A DNA stretch of 64,000 nucleotides from Verrucolacustris abundans (lineage in GTDB: Bacteria > Verrucomicrobiota > Verrucomicrobiia > Methylacidiphilales > Verrucolacustridaceae): NCBI GenBank assembly GCA_965194535.1, contig OZ239145.1, positions 558,001-622,000 on the forward strand, written 5' to 3'. Under the pieces are notes generated by a model that was not told the origin of the DNA, did not search any database, and was given only the letters and a program-made list of their open reading frames with translations. Shown here piece by piece: positions 50,921 to 59,759 of this stretch; the first letter of the stretch is position 1, and every line of letters starts with the position of its first letter. Made by a program: the position numbers and the translations under genes.

Positions 50921-51037
50921 CACAATATATAGTATTAACAATTGCGCTAACCCGTAACATCCCTTGATGTTTTTTGATCTAAGGGTTGGGCTGTTGCTAT
51001 CCCGAGTAAACTTTTCGGGAGAACGCTGAGTGTGTAG

Positions 51038-51661
51038 TTAGGTTTTTTTGATTCCTGAAATCTGAAAAGTTAGCAGTTCTTTTTCGAGATCGGTTCCTGG
51101 GGGCAGGTGAAGGGTGCTCCATCCTGATTTTCTTGGGGTTTCTAGGTTTTCAGCAAGGTCATCGATGAATAGGGAGCTTTCCGCTTTTGCTCCTGTTGCC
51201 TGCAGCGCTTTTTCGTAAATATCTGGGTGGGGTTTTCGACATCCCGCTTGGTGAGAGTAGATCCGATGCTGGAAAAGAGGGAAGAAGTCATAAGTGGTTT
51301 CGAGATGTTGGATATGAGAGGCGCAGGTGTTCGAGATCAGGGCAAGTGGGTAGTGTTTCGCGAGTTGACGAGCCAAGGCCACCCGTTCGGGTAGGGGATA
51401 AAAGATATCGCAGAAGGCCTCTTGCAGTTCTTCCTGTGCGTAGGCGAGATCGAGATCCTCGGCAAGAAGACCAAAGTACTCATCGCAGGTATGGCGACCT
51501 CGTTCGTAGTCGTGAGCGCGTTCATGAGACCAGATCTTTTCGCAGAAGGCCTCCACTTTTTGGCCTGATCTCCGAGCGAGAGCTTTCAGCTTCTCGCCTG
51601 AGCGAAGTCCTACCAGAACGTTCCCAAGATCAAAAAAAATGTGGGTGATCTGCCGGCTCAT
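51038..51661 (-). CDS. HAD-family (YihX-like) phosphatase
   Basis: The 207 residues form a HAD subfamily IA hydrolase. Motif I is FFDLGNVLV, with the nucleophile aspartate and the DLGNV wording seen in YihX-type sugar phosphatases. Motif II is ALISNTC, the motif III lysine lies in GCRKPHPDIYEKAL, and motif IV is FIDDLAEN. Such enzymes dephosphorylate small phosphorylated metabolites; the substrate is unknown. It begins 22 bases after the cyclase gene stop, so the two are probably co-transcribed. Confidence 0.85.
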   Translation of the reverse strand: MSRQITHIFFDLGNVLVGLRSGEKLKALARRSGQKVEAFCEKIWSHERAHDYERGRHTCDEYFGLLAEDLDLAYAQEELQEAFCDIFYPLPERVALARQLAKHYPLALISNTCASHIQHLETTYDFFPLFQHRIYSHQAGCRKPHPDIYEKALQATGAKAESSLFIDDLAENLETPRKSGWSTLHLPPGTDLEKELLTFQISGIKKT

Positions 51662-51682
51662 CTCGGTTTGGTAGTCCGACGA

Positions 51683-53782
51683 CTATTTCGAAGTCTGAAT
51701 ATATTCTCCAGCCCAGGAATCGGACGGAGGATTTTTAAGGAATTCCTCGCAGATCTTTTTATAAGTTTTGGAGGGGCCATCTTGTGAATCGATTGCAAGA
51801 GCTTCCTGGAATTTGGCGATGGCTTCCTTGAACTTTTTTGTGGCATGGAGTTTCCAGCCTTCTTCAAACAGTTGTACCACCCGCGCCTTGGTCTCGGAGA
51901 GTTCGCCTTTCTTGGCAAGGAGTTCGTAGCAGGGGACGGGCTCGGTCTTTCCCTTGACGATCATGTTGGCAAGGAAACGGGCCTCGATCTTTTCTTTGGC
52001 CATCTCGTAGGTTTTCCCGCCGATCATGATGTGGGTATCGAAGGGTTTGTTCGCGGGCTCAAAACGGGCAGCTTGATTTACTGCGTCGCCCATCACGGTG
52101 TACTGAAACTTTTTGTCGGAGCCCATGTTGCCTGCGGCAACCTCTCCAGTGTTGATGCCCATTCGAGCGTCGATATCACAACCGTATTCGGCCTTGAGCT
52201 CCTGCTTAAGAGATTGAAGACGTTCCTGCTGTTCCAGGGCAGACCAGCAGGCTTTCCAGGCGTGGGAGTTGGGGTCTGGATCGACCCAAACCGGGACTCC
52301 GAAGTCGGCCATAATGGCATCGCCTGAGTACTTATCGATGTAGCCGCCGTATTTGGTAACGAGATCACTCATCGGGGTGAGGTAACGATTGAGGATTTTT
52401 GCAAGGTCCTCGGCAGAGACCGATTCGGAGATGGTGGTGAAACCAGCAAGATCGGAGAAAAATATGGAAACCATTCTTTTTTCGCCCGTTAGGCGGAAGC
52501 GGTCGGGATCGGCCTGCATGTAGGACAGGACCTCGGGACTGACCATGGTGGAGAACATGCCGCTGACGCGTCGCTTTTCTCGTTGTTCAAGGACGAACTC
52601 GTAGCCTAAGCAACCGATGCCTCCGAAAAGCAGGGTGAGGCAGGGGGATACGGCTGGAAGGATGAGGCTGAGTTTATCTTGAATCACGAAAGTGAGTACG
52701 GCGTATCCCAATCCAATCACGATCAGAAGAAGAAGACGGACGATAGGCTGTTTCGTGGCCAGAATGAGAAGAAACGCAAGACCAGCCGCACCGATAACTA
52801 GAGTGGGGAACATCCATGCAGGGGGAAGTCGGAGAAAACTGCCTGAAAGAGCAGCTCCGAGTGCCGCGAGGTGGACCTCGGGTCCGGGCATAGGATTCGG
52901 GTAGGGAGTGCGGATGACGTCTTTTGACCAGTTTCCGTATGGGCCCACGAGGACGATCTTGTCTTTGAGCATCTCCCCGTTTTGAAAAACCTTTTCCCAT
53001 GTGGAGGGAACAAAGAGTTGATAGACGGGGATGGCCTTGTAGTTGAAGTTGGGTGGGCCTGCAAAACGAAGGATGCCTGATCCATGGGTAGGAATCCGAT
53101 CCGCATAGCCTGCTTTTTCGAGCATACGACATGCAAGAGAGACGGCAGGAATATCTTGGAATTGGCGCTGATAATCGGCTGAGCGGACGATTCCGTCTTT
53201 TTCAGGCCAAAGATTCACAAAACCAACACGGCCTGCGGGATTATCTTTCGAAATTTCCGATGCTCCGAGAGAGGCCAGTGCAGCGGGAAGGGTAAGCTGG
53301 ACAGAGGTGCGACCTGCATTACTAACTTCTTCGAAAGTTCCACCCAAGACGGCATGGCTTCCCTCCTGATCCATGACTTGGAGAAGCTCTTGATCCCCGT
53401 CCTTTGGAGTGGGAAACATGAGGTCGAGGCCGACCACCTTCGCACCCGCTTGGGATATTCGCTGGATGACGCTCGCCCAGACGGATCGGCGCCAAGGCCA
53501 AGAGCCTGTCGACATTTCGGCTAGGGCAGGATCGGCGGCGATCTCTTCTTCTGAGAGGATATCCTTGTAAGTGGGTTTATCGATCGTGATGAAGACAATC
53601 TCGGGTGAGAGGGGTGCGGTTTGGCCAAAGCGAACTCGAAGATCGCGAGTGTAAAGCTCGGCCTCGAGGAGGGGCTTGAACTGGATGAAGTTGAGAAGGC
53701 CGAGGAGAAAGGCCGCGCCTATGCAGATTCCGATTAGAATGATCCGACGCGATGCTGCCTCCTTTTTTGCAGTTTTGGCCAT
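51683..53782 (-). CDS. CHASE2-sensor class III adenylate/guanylate cyclase
   Basis: The 699-residue protein has an N-terminal membrane helix, an extracytoplasmic CHASE2 sensor domain (about 40-320, with SPEIVFITIDKPTY and VGLDLMFPTP), three helices (about 325-400), a class III nucleotide cyclase domain and a short TPR-like C-terminus. The cyclase has both metal-binding aspartates (FFSDLAGFTTISE and SGDAIMADFG) and the transition-state region GDAVNQAARF. It should make cAMP or cGMP in response to an external signal. A HAD phosphatase gene follows, and the glycine-zipper gene precedes it by nine bases. Confidence 0.92.
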   Translation of the reverse strand: MAKTAKKEAASRRIILIGICIGAAFLLGLLNFIQFKPLLEAELYTRDLRVRFGQTAPLSPEIVFITIDKPTYKDILSEEEIAADPALAEMSTGSWPWRRSVWASVIQRISQAGAKVVGLDLMFPTPKDGDQELLQVMDQEGSHAVLGGTFEEVSNAGRTSVQLTLPAALASLGASEISKDNPAGRVGFVNLWPEKDGIVRSADYQRQFQDIPAVSLACRMLEKAGYADRIPTHGSGILRFAGPPNFNYKAIPVYQLFVPSTWEKVFQNGEMLKDKIVLVGPYGNWSKDVIRTPYPNPMPGPEVHLAALGAALSGSFLRLPPAWMFPTLVIGAAGLAFLLILATKQPIVRLLLLIVIGLGYAVLTFVIQDKLSLILPAVSPCLTLLFGGIGCLGYEFVLEQREKRRVSGMFSTMVSPEVLSYMQADPDRFRLTGEKRMVSIFFSDLAGFTTISESVSAEDLAKILNRYLTPMSDLVTKYGGYIDKYSGDAIMADFGVPVWVDPDPNSHAWKACWSALEQQERLQSLKQELKAEYGCDIDARMGINTGEVAAGNMGSDKKFQYTVMGDAVNQAARFEPANKPFDTHIMIGGKTYEMAKEKIEARFLANMIVKGKTEPVPCYELLAKKGELSETKARVVQLFEEGWKLHATKKFKEAIAKFQEALAIDSQDGPSKTYKKICEEFLKNPPSDSWAGEYIQTSK

Positions 53783-53791
53783 CGAGTAGTT

Positions 53792-55123
53792 CTAGTTCGT
53801 TGGGGTGGGACGGGCGAGAGTGGATTCCTGCTTGGTGCTTTCTTGCTGGAGCTCGTTTTCTAATTCGCGGATCTGTTTGCGCTGGTACTCGCCGACCTCG
53901 CGTTCGATCGCAGAGATAGCAGCCCGTCGGGCGGATCGTTCCTGTTCGAGCCGTTTTTCCTGCTCGGAGTTGGCTATGATAGCCCCAATTAACATGCCTG
54001 CTAAAGCTCCTGCTCCAGCGCCGATGGCGGCTCCATCTCCCCCTCCTGCCATCGCACCAATTCCGGCTCCGGTGGCGGCTCCGCTGACCATTCCAACTCC
54101 TGCGCCTGTAGGGACGCCACTTCCTGAGCCGATTCCTTTACTTTTGGCGGCATTGGGTGCGGAGGCCATGAGTTGGGCACGGTACTGTTTCACGTCTACT
54201 CGGATGGATTCAAGTCGGTCGTCCAGCGCTTGGGTGGCGGCTCGGCGTTTTGCATCGCTATTTTCCAGTTCGCCCCGGGAGCGGAGAAGGGAGGGAGGGG
54301 GGGTAGTAGATTCACGAACAAAGATTGATTCGAGTGCGGGAATTCGAGTGAAGGGGAGGAGATCGGCCTCGAGAGCTACCCATCGACCTGAGGTGCGAGT
54401 GGCACGGCGTAGGGTCCAACCTCCCTCAAAAGTTGTACCTGCGGGGAGGACGTTTTTGGCGGCAGCGAAATCAAAGACTTTTCCAGGAGGAAGATCGTAC
54501 GCGTATACAATTTTCGGCAGAAGACGGCGGTGATCGTCTGAACCATGTTTAGCCGTAGGCGCAGAAACGACTGGGGCGATGAGAATATCTTCTTTTGCAC
54601 GTAGAGTGATGGCGTAGTCGACTGAGACGCCCTCGTCTTCGACCCTGAGGCGGCGAGGTTGAAGTGAGACGAGCTCGATTTGTTGGGGGATGCGACGAAT
54701 CAGGACGGAGCGGGCGAGGCCTTCGGGAGGGAGGTAGCGCCAGCGTTGCCAAGGGCCAAGAGTTGCCTTGTCGAGAGATAGAGGCATGGGCAGGACGGGA
54801 GTGGTGGGGGAGTTGGGGGATTCTGAGCAGAGGCGTGCAAGTTCACGAAGAGAGGTGCTCCAGCGTGCATATTCGGCTTGGAGAGCTTGTGGGGTGCGAA
54901 TCTCATCATCATTTTTTGAGTAGAAAGAGCTTTGAAAGATGAGAATGAAAGAGAGAAGGGAGAGAGTAAGAAGGGCGATTGCGGAAGCGAACCAGGCGAC
55001 ATACGTGCGCCATGGGCGGAGGGTTGGGGGAGGGGATTGCGGTGGGGGTGTGGGCAGGATTGGGGGGACAGGTTTGGGCTGAAGGGAGGGTTGGATGCGG
55101 CGAGGGGGTCCTGACCGGAACAT
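53792..55123 (-). CDS. Unrecognised membrane protein with glycine-zipper segment
   Basis: I do not recognise this 443-residue protein. It has a Pro-rich cytoplasmic N-terminus, a membrane helix at about residues 43-65 (FASAIALLTLSLLSFILIF), a large extracytoplasmic region, then a Gly/Ala-rich glycine zipper (GAGVGMVSGAATGAGIGAM and on to LIGAI, about 340-388). It ends in a charged coiled-coil-like tail. Glycine zippers insert in or oligomerise at membranes. It is transcribed just ahead of the cyclase gene (nine-base gap), so it may share in that signalling unit. Confidence 0.7.
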   Translation of the reverse strand: MFRSGPPRRIQPSLQPKPVPPILPTPPPQSPPPTLRPWRTYVAWFASAIALLTLSLLSFILIFQSSFYSKNDDEIRTPQALQAEYARWSTSLRELARLCSESPNSPTTPVLPMPLSLDKATLGPWQRWRYLPPEGLARSVLIRRIPQQIELVSLQPRRLRVEDEGVSVDYAITLRAKEDILIAPVVSAPTAKHGSDDHRRLLPKIVYAYDLPPGKVFDFAAAKNVLPAGTTFEGGWTLRRATRTSGRWVALEADLLPFTRIPALESIFVRESTTPPPSLLRSRGELENSDAKRRAATQALDDRLESIRVDVKQYRAQLMASAPNAAKSKGIGSGSGVPTGAGVGMVSGAATGAGIGAMAGGGDGAAIGAGAGALAGMLIGAIIANSEQEKRLEQERSARRAAISAIEREVGEYQRKQIRELENELQQESTKQESTLARPTPTN

Positions 55124-55135
55124 ATAGATATCCTA

Positions 55136-55960
55136 TCAGCGGGGAGTTGCGCGAGGAAGTGGAGTGGGGGGTTGGCAGATGGGGCACCAGCAGGTAGTTC
55201 GACCGCCGATGGGGGCACGCTCAAGCGAGTGGTGGCAGCGGGGGCAGTGTCGTCCGGCTTTCCAGCGGTGGCGGAAGAGCCAGGATCGGGGGGGGTTGGA
55301 TTTGCCCTGGCCGATAGTGCGGAGGGCAACGCGGCAGATTTTTCGAATGTAGGCATGGAGATTGGAAATTGATTTTTGAGATAGGAGTCCAGCCTGGGTT
55401 CGCGGCGAGAGCTGGGTTTGCCAAAGAATTTCGTCAGCCATCCAGTTGCCGATGCCGGGAAAAAATTGTTGCATGAGGAGGAGGGCTTTGAGCGGGGCCC
55501 GGGAGCGGCGGGCGCAGATCTTTTGAAGTTTTTGCTTACTGAATTTAGGAGAGTGGAGAGGAGGGGGGAGGTTGGACCACCAAGAAGGGGGTTGCGGGGA
55601 GAGGTCGAAGCGGACTCGGCCGAAGAGGCGGGGATCCTGAAAAATAAGAGAATGGCGAGCGGTGCGCAGAACTAGGTGCTCGTGGGAGCGGGGTGTATGG
55701 GAGGTGGTTGCGGTGGAGAGTCTGCCCGTCATTCCGAGGTGGAGGCCAAGCCAAGCATCGGAGCCAAAGCGAAAGAGCATCTGTTTGCCGTGGGCGTGGG
55801 AGGAGCGGAGATGGCGCCCTTGAATGGTGCGGGCGAGGAGAGCGGTCGAGGTTCCGCGAAAGATCCGCTTCTGAGAATGGAGATGTATGGAGATAATTTT
55901 CTGGCCAAGGCCAGGGTTCCACTGTTGGCGAGAGAATTCCACTTCAGCGAGTTCGGGCAT
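55136..55960 (-). CDS. Fpg/Nei-family DNA glycosylase
   Basis: The 274-residue protein starts with PELAEVE (canonical PELPEVE), which gives the catalytic N-terminal proline and the following glutamate. It contains the helix-two-turn-helix segment (FPGIGNWMADEILW) and ends in a zinc finger CPRC-x16-CPIC, the layout of formamidopyrimidine DNA glycosylase, which removes oxidised purines and nicks the strand. Divergence such as A for P at position 4 makes assignment to MutM or a Nei-like branch uncertain. Its minus-strand coding sequence is rich in C, so His, Pro and Ser codons abound. Confidence 0.86.
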   Translation of the reverse strand: MPELAEVEFSRQQWNPGLGQKIISIHLHSQKRIFRGTSTALLARTIQGRHLRSSHAHGKQMLFRFGSDAWLGLHLGMTGRLSTATTSHTPRSHEHLVLRTARHSLIFQDPRLFGRVRFDLSPQPPSWWSNLPPPLHSPKFSKQKLQKICARRSRAPLKALLLMQQFFPGIGNWMADEILWQTQLSPRTQAGLLSQKSISNLHAYIRKICRVALRTIGQGKSNPPRSWLFRHRWKAGRHCPRCHHSLERAPIGGRTTCWCPICQPPTPLPRATPR

Positions 55961-56051
55961 AGAAAGAGAGAGGGTGGCTTGAATTGAGGTGGAAGCAAGG
56001 CGAGGACCGATTCAGGCTTGGGTGCGGTTGAATTTACGGCATATTGCCGTA

Positions 56052-56354
56052 ATGGCGGTCAAGCTAACGGGACATCAGATTGAGGTTGTGCTCTCTACCT
56101 TGGACGGGTGGAAGCAGGAAGGCGGTCAGATTTTGAAGGAGTACCATTTTTCTGATTTCATTTCGGCTTCGATGTTTGTCACGGGGGCTAATTTGGAGGC
56201 GGAAAAAGCCAATCATCATCCCGAGTTGTTGCATCGGTACCAGAAAGTGAAAATTCAGTTAAGCACGCACGACGTGGGGGGGATCAGTGAGCTGGATTTG
56301 CGGATGGCAAAGAAACTCGATGGCCGGGCGAAGTCCCTGCAGTCTGTGGGATAA
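56052..56354 (+). CDS. phhB: Pterin-4a-carbinolamine dehydratase
   Basis: The 100-residue protein matches the family pattern ending in ANHHPELLHRYQKV and STHDVGGISELD, with the catalytic histidines in NHHP and THD. It dehydrates 4a-hydroxytetrahydrobiopterin to help recycle pterin cofactor. No aromatic amino-acid hydroxylase gene is nearby, so its role here is unclear; some such proteins work in molybdopterin metabolism instead. ATG 56052 was chosen because earlier in-frame codons give no family sequence. It lies five bases before gmd and diverges from the glycosylase gene. Confidence 0.9.
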   Translation: MAVKLTGHQIEVVLSTLDGWKQEGGQILKEYHFSDFISASMFVTGANLEAEKANHHPELLHRYQKVKIQLSTHDVGGISELDLRMAKKLDGRAKSLQSVG

Positions 56355-56358
56355 ACCG

Positions 56359-57369
56359 ATGGCCAAAAAAGCACTGATTGCAGGGATCACGGGTCAGGAT
56401 GGATCCTATTTGGCGGAGCTTCTGTTGCAGAAGGGGTATGAGGTGCATGGAATTATCCGCCGATCCTCGAGCTTCAATACAGAGCGGTTGGATGGGATTT
56501 ACCGGGATCGGCATGAGAAAGGGACGAAGATCTTTTTGCATTTCGGGGATCTGAGCGATCCAAGTTCGATGATCAAAATTCTCGGGGAGACGCAGCCGGA
56601 CGAGATTTATAATCTGGCGGCACAGAGCCATGTAAGGGTGAGTTTTGATATTCCGGAGTTCACGGGGGACGTGACGGGATTGGGGACGGTACGGTTGCTC
56701 GATGCGATGCGGGAGGTGACTCCGAAGGCGAGATTTTATCAGGCTTCGAGCTCGGAGATGTATGGGCTGGTTCAGGAAGTGCCGCAAAAGGAGACCACTC
56801 CATTTTATCCGCGGAGTCCGTATGCGGTGGCCAAGGTGTATTCGTACTGGATCACAGTGAACTACCGGGAAAGCTACGGGTTGCACGCATCGAACGGGAT
56901 TTTGTTTAATCACGAGAGTCCGCGTCGGGGCGAGACCTTTGTAACACGAAAGATCACCCGGGCTGTCGCTAGGATTCAGGCGGGTTTGCAGGAGAAGCTT
57001 TTTCTTGGGAATTTGGAATCGAAACGGGATTGGGGGTACGCGCCTGAGTATGTGGAGGGAATGTGGCGGATGTTACAGCAGGAGAAGCCGGACGATTATG
57101 TTTTGGCGACTGGGGAAACTCACAGCGTTCAGGAGTTTGTCGAGGTGGCTTTTGCCCGAGCGAAGTTGGATTGGAAGAAGCATGTGAAGTTCGATGAGCG
57201 GTATTTGAGGCCGGCGGAGGTGGATCTGCTGATTGGAGATGCATCGAAAGCGAAGAAGCAACTGGGGTGGGTGCCGAAGGTGAAATTTAAAGAGCTGACG
57301 GAGATCATGGTGGATGCGGATATCGAGCAGTTGGCGGAGGAGCGGGCAGGGAAGCGGATTCGGGATTAG
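56359..57369 (+). CDS. gmd: GDP-mannose 4,6-dehydratase
   Basis: The 336-residue SDR enzyme has the NADP motif GITGQDGSYLAELLL, the RRSSSFNTERLD segment, the catalytic serine-glutamate region ASSSEMYG and the YxxxK motif in SPYAVAKVYSYW. The NHESPRRGETFVTRKI motif is the substrate-binding signature of GMDs. It makes GDP-4-keto-6-deoxymannose, which the adjacent fcl product converts to GDP-fucose. ATG 56359 was chosen; the earlier in-frame codon at 56287 falls inside phhB. Confidence 0.95.
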   Translation: MAKKALIAGITGQDGSYLAELLLQKGYEVHGIIRRSSSFNTERLDGIYRDRHEKGTKIFLHFGDLSDPSSMIKILGETQPDEIYNLAAQSHVRVSFDIPEFTGDVTGLGTVRLLDAMREVTPKARFYQASSSEMYGLVQEVPQKETTPFYPRSPYAVAKVYSYWITVNYRESYGLHASNGILFNHESPRRGETFVTRKITRAVARIQAGLQEKLFLGNLESKRDWGYAPEYVEGMWRMLQQEKPDDYVLATGETHSVQEFVEVAFARAKLDWKKHVKFDERYLRPAEVDLLIGDASKAKKQLGWVPKVKFKELTEIMVDADIEQLAEERAGKRIRD

Positions 57370-57371
57370 CG

Positions 57372-58301
57372 ATGAAGATCTTTGTGGCCGGTCACCGAGG
57401 GATGGTGGGCTCGGCCGTGGTGCGGGCTCTAGAGAAAAAAAGTGGATATCAGATTTTGACCCGAACGAGAGCGGAGCTGGATTTGACGGATCCCAAGGCG
57501 GTGTCGAGCTGGTTTGAGAAACAAAAGCCTGACCAGGTGATTGACGCGGCGGCACGTGTGGGCGGGATTTTGGAGAATTCAAGGCGTCCGGTGGAATTTT
57601 TACTAGAGAACCTGCGGATGCAGAACAATTTGATGGAGTCGGCCTTTGGGAATGGTTGTCGCAAATTTCTTTTTTTGGGGAGCTCCTGTATTTATCCGAA
57701 GCATTCGGAACAACCGATCCGGGAGGAGTCGTTGCTGGGCGGACCGCTTGAGCCTACCAACGATGCATATGCACTTGCGAAAATTACCGGCGTGAGATTG
57801 GCTCAGGCGTATCGGGACGAGTATGGGAAGAGTGCGATTTCCGCGATGCCAACGAATTTATATGGTCCGGGGGATAATTTTGATCCGGAGAGTTCCCATG
57901 CTTTGCCTGGGATGATTACGAAGTTTCATCGGGCCAAGATTCGGGGCGAGAAGGAGGTGGTGTTGTGGGGTACGGGCTCACCGAGAAGGGAGTGGTTATA
58001 TGTGGAGGATTTGGCGGACGGATTATTGATGTTGTTGGAGAAGTATGATGGGCGGGGGATTGTGAATGTGGGGGTGGGCGAGGACTCGACGATTGCGGAG
58101 TTGGCGGAGAACGTGAAAAAGGCGGTGGGTTTTCTCGGGGGTATCCGTTGGGACAATAGCAAGCCAGACGGGACACCTCGGAAATTATTGGATGTGACAA
58201 AAATTCGAGGGATGGGTTGGAAACCGAAGGTTACGATTGAGGATGGAATTGCCGCTACTTACGACTGGTTTTTGAAGAACGCTCCTGAAGCGAAGGGTTG
58301 A
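57372..58301 (+). CDS. fcl: GDP-L-fucose synthase
   Basis: The 309-residue SDR has the NADP motif VAGHRGMVGSAVVR, AARVGGI, the catalytic GSSCIYPK and YALAKITG motifs, and the NLYGPGDNFD and WGTGSPRREWLYVEDLAD segments that are diagnostic of GDP-fucose synthase. It epimerises and reduces GDP-4-keto-6-deoxymannose. It begins two bases after gmd. Fucose would go to surface polysaccharide or LPS, and no fucosyltransferase is in the window. Confidence 0.95.
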   Translation: MKIFVAGHRGMVGSAVVRALEKKSGYQILTRTRAELDLTDPKAVSSWFEKQKPDQVIDAAARVGGILENSRRPVEFLLENLRMQNNLMESAFGNGCRKFLFLGSSCIYPKHSEQPIREESLLGGPLEPTNDAYALAKITGVRLAQAYRDEYGKSAISAMPTNLYGPGDNFDPESSHALPGMITKFHRAKIRGEKEVVLWGTGSPRREWLYVEDLADGLLMLLEKYDGRGIVNVGVGEDSTIAELAENVKKAVGFLGGIRWDNSKPDGTPRKLLDVTKIRGMGWKPKVTIEDGIAATYDWFLKNAPEAKG

Positions 58302-58322
58302 GTGAGAGGATTTGGTTCGATA

Positions 58323-59078
58323 TTAATAGTATTCGACGATTCGAAAGAAGGCGCGGGGGTAGTTGAGTGGGAGGGGGCATTCAGTCTTAAGTCCATTACC
58401 ATCGATTCCGATGTTGCCCTCCACATTGATCCATTTGTTTGCAAGCAAGTCGGTGCAAACCTGTAGGTCGTAAACGAGATACTCCCTCGATTGAAAGCTG
58501 AGCAGTGCCTGCCCGTTTTGCAGTTGGATTGAGAGTGGTGGGGGAAGTTGGGCATGGAAGGTCAGCGTGAAGTCTGTGCTCGGTAAGAAGAGGTTGTTTT
58601 TGTCCTGAGCTCGAAAGACGATCTGATAATCTCCGGGTTGATCAGTCGTAAAGATTCTTCCGTGGGCATGAGTTTCTCCGCCTAGGATCACTGGAAAGGC
58701 TGGGCGATCAGTTTCTGTTTGGTTCCAGCCGGAGGATCGGCTCCAGGTTGGAATCGTACTTCCGGATTCCCAAAAGGAGAAAAAAGCCCCTATGGGGCCT
58801 GTCACGGAAACTAGTTCGATGACAGGGTCGGATCCAACGGCTGAATCCAATACATTGACCTCAGTGGTGAATGTAAGTTCGCTGGCAAAGTATCCACCGG
58901 GAAAATCCAGGGCATAACCACTGAACGGTTCGCCTTGTGGAACAAAAAGGGCGAGCTGATAACCAGGGCCATCCAGACCAAGTTGGCTGGGGTTCTGTGT
59001 GGATTGGCCTACCTCCACGTGATCGTGGGCTTGTGCCCAGGTGGTGAAGATAAGTGCGGCAATGAAGAGTTCCTTCAT
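58323..59078 (-). CDS. Secreted choice-of-anchor M-like surface protein
   Basis: The 251 residues begin with a short signal peptide (ELFIAALIFTTWAQA), with a mature N-terminus HDHVEVG. The two regions (GYQLALFVPQGEPFSGYALDF and ETHAHGRIFTTDQPGDYQIVF) resemble the choice-of-anchor M surface domain, where H-x-H and a G-x-Y strand are conserved. A C-terminal part ending FRIVEYY looks like a small beta domain. The histidines (HDHVE, THAHG) suggest metal binding. The family assignment is from memory. The gene starts four bases before the end of the prepilin-like gene. Confidence 0.65.
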   Translation of the reverse strand: MKELFIAALIFTTWAQAHDHVEVGQSTQNPSQLGLDGPGYQLALFVPQGEPFSGYALDFPGGYFASELTFTTEVNVLDSAVGSDPVIELVSVTGPIGAFFSFWESGSTIPTWSRSSGWNQTETDRPAFPVILGGETHAHGRIFTTDQPGDYQIVFRAQDKNNLFLPSTDFTLTFHAQLPPPLSIQLQNGQALLSFQSREYLVYDLQVCTDLLANKWINVEGNIGIDGNGLKTECPLPLNYPRAFFRIVEYY

Positions 59079-59704
59079 GGGACCAGAAAAGAGGAGTTGG
59101 GCTGAGTCAATCGTGACTGGACTTCGGTCCAGCGAAGGTTTTCCACGTGACCATCGGCAAAGAGATAGTTGGCTGACGAACCGTGGCAGTTGACGTTTAC
59201 TTCTCCCCGGAACTGGTTCGGTGTTATCCGGGAAGCACCTCCCCGGGTGCCAGCAAAGTGAAAGTGTTCCCCGGTCATATTCGTGGCCAACTCAGTGACG
59301 ACCATTGTGCGGGAGGGGCCTCGAAAGGAGGAAGCCATGACCCCATAGCCTTGAGCATCTGCCAACGAGTCATTCCAGGCATACGTAAGTTTCGATCGAT
59401 GTTTAGGCACGGCACAGCAGCGACCGAGAAAGTTGGTCTTTAAAAAATCAGCCAGGGTATTGGTCCAGGAGGCCGCAACTCCCTGATGGGAGGTGCTCGG
59501 AAAACGTCCTGAATTCTCTCCGACGTAGAGTTGAACCGCTATGCCCACCTGTCTCAAGTCGTTCAAGCAACGGGTCGTTTTTGTTTTTTCGGTAACCCCG
59601 CGTGTGGCGGCAAGCCCGAGGGATGTGAGTACTGCAACAATGGTCACAACGGTCAACAATTCGACCAGAGTGAAGGCTGGCGATTTTGTGAAAGTTCGTT
59701 TCAT
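59075..59704 (-). CDS. Type II pseudopilin-like protein with H-X9-DG motif
   Basis: The 209-residue protein has a prepilin leader and methylation motif (KSPAFTLVELLTVVTIVAVL), with the peptidase site before F in PAFTLVE. Near the C-terminus it has H-x9-DG (HGSSANYLFADG), the pattern of the prepilin-related proteins common in Planctomycetes and Verrucomicrobia, which are often very numerous. The role is thought to be surface or secretion related. ATG 59704 directly abuts a T-run, so no separate ribosome-binding site is visible. It overlaps the choice-of-anchor M-like gene by four bases. Confidence 0.85.
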   Translation of the reverse strand: MKRTFTKSPAFTLVELLTVVTIVAVLTSLGLAATRGVTEKTKTTRCLNDLRQVGIAVQLYVGENSGRFPSTSHQGVAASWTNTLADFLKTNFLGRCCAVPKHRSKLTYAWNDSLADAQGYGVMASSFRGPSRTMVVTELATNMTGEHFHFAGTRGGASRITPNQFRGEVNVNCHGSSANYLFADGHVENLRWTEVQSRLTQPNSSFLVP

Positions 59705-59746
59705 AAAAAAAGGGAAAGCCCCGCCCTCCTTTGCGGGAGGGCGGGG
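59705..59746 (-). terminator. Strong intrinsic terminator after the PEP-CTERM gene
   Basis: On the minus strand CCCCGCCCTCC (59746-59736) pairs perfectly with GGAGGGCGGGG (59729-59719) in an 11-base-pair stem with a six-base loop. CTTTCCCTTTTTTT then ends directly at the ATG of the prepilin-like gene. It would end most transcripts of the PEP-CTERM gene. Confidence 0.8.
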
Positions 59747-59759
59747 TCCCCAATTTGAG

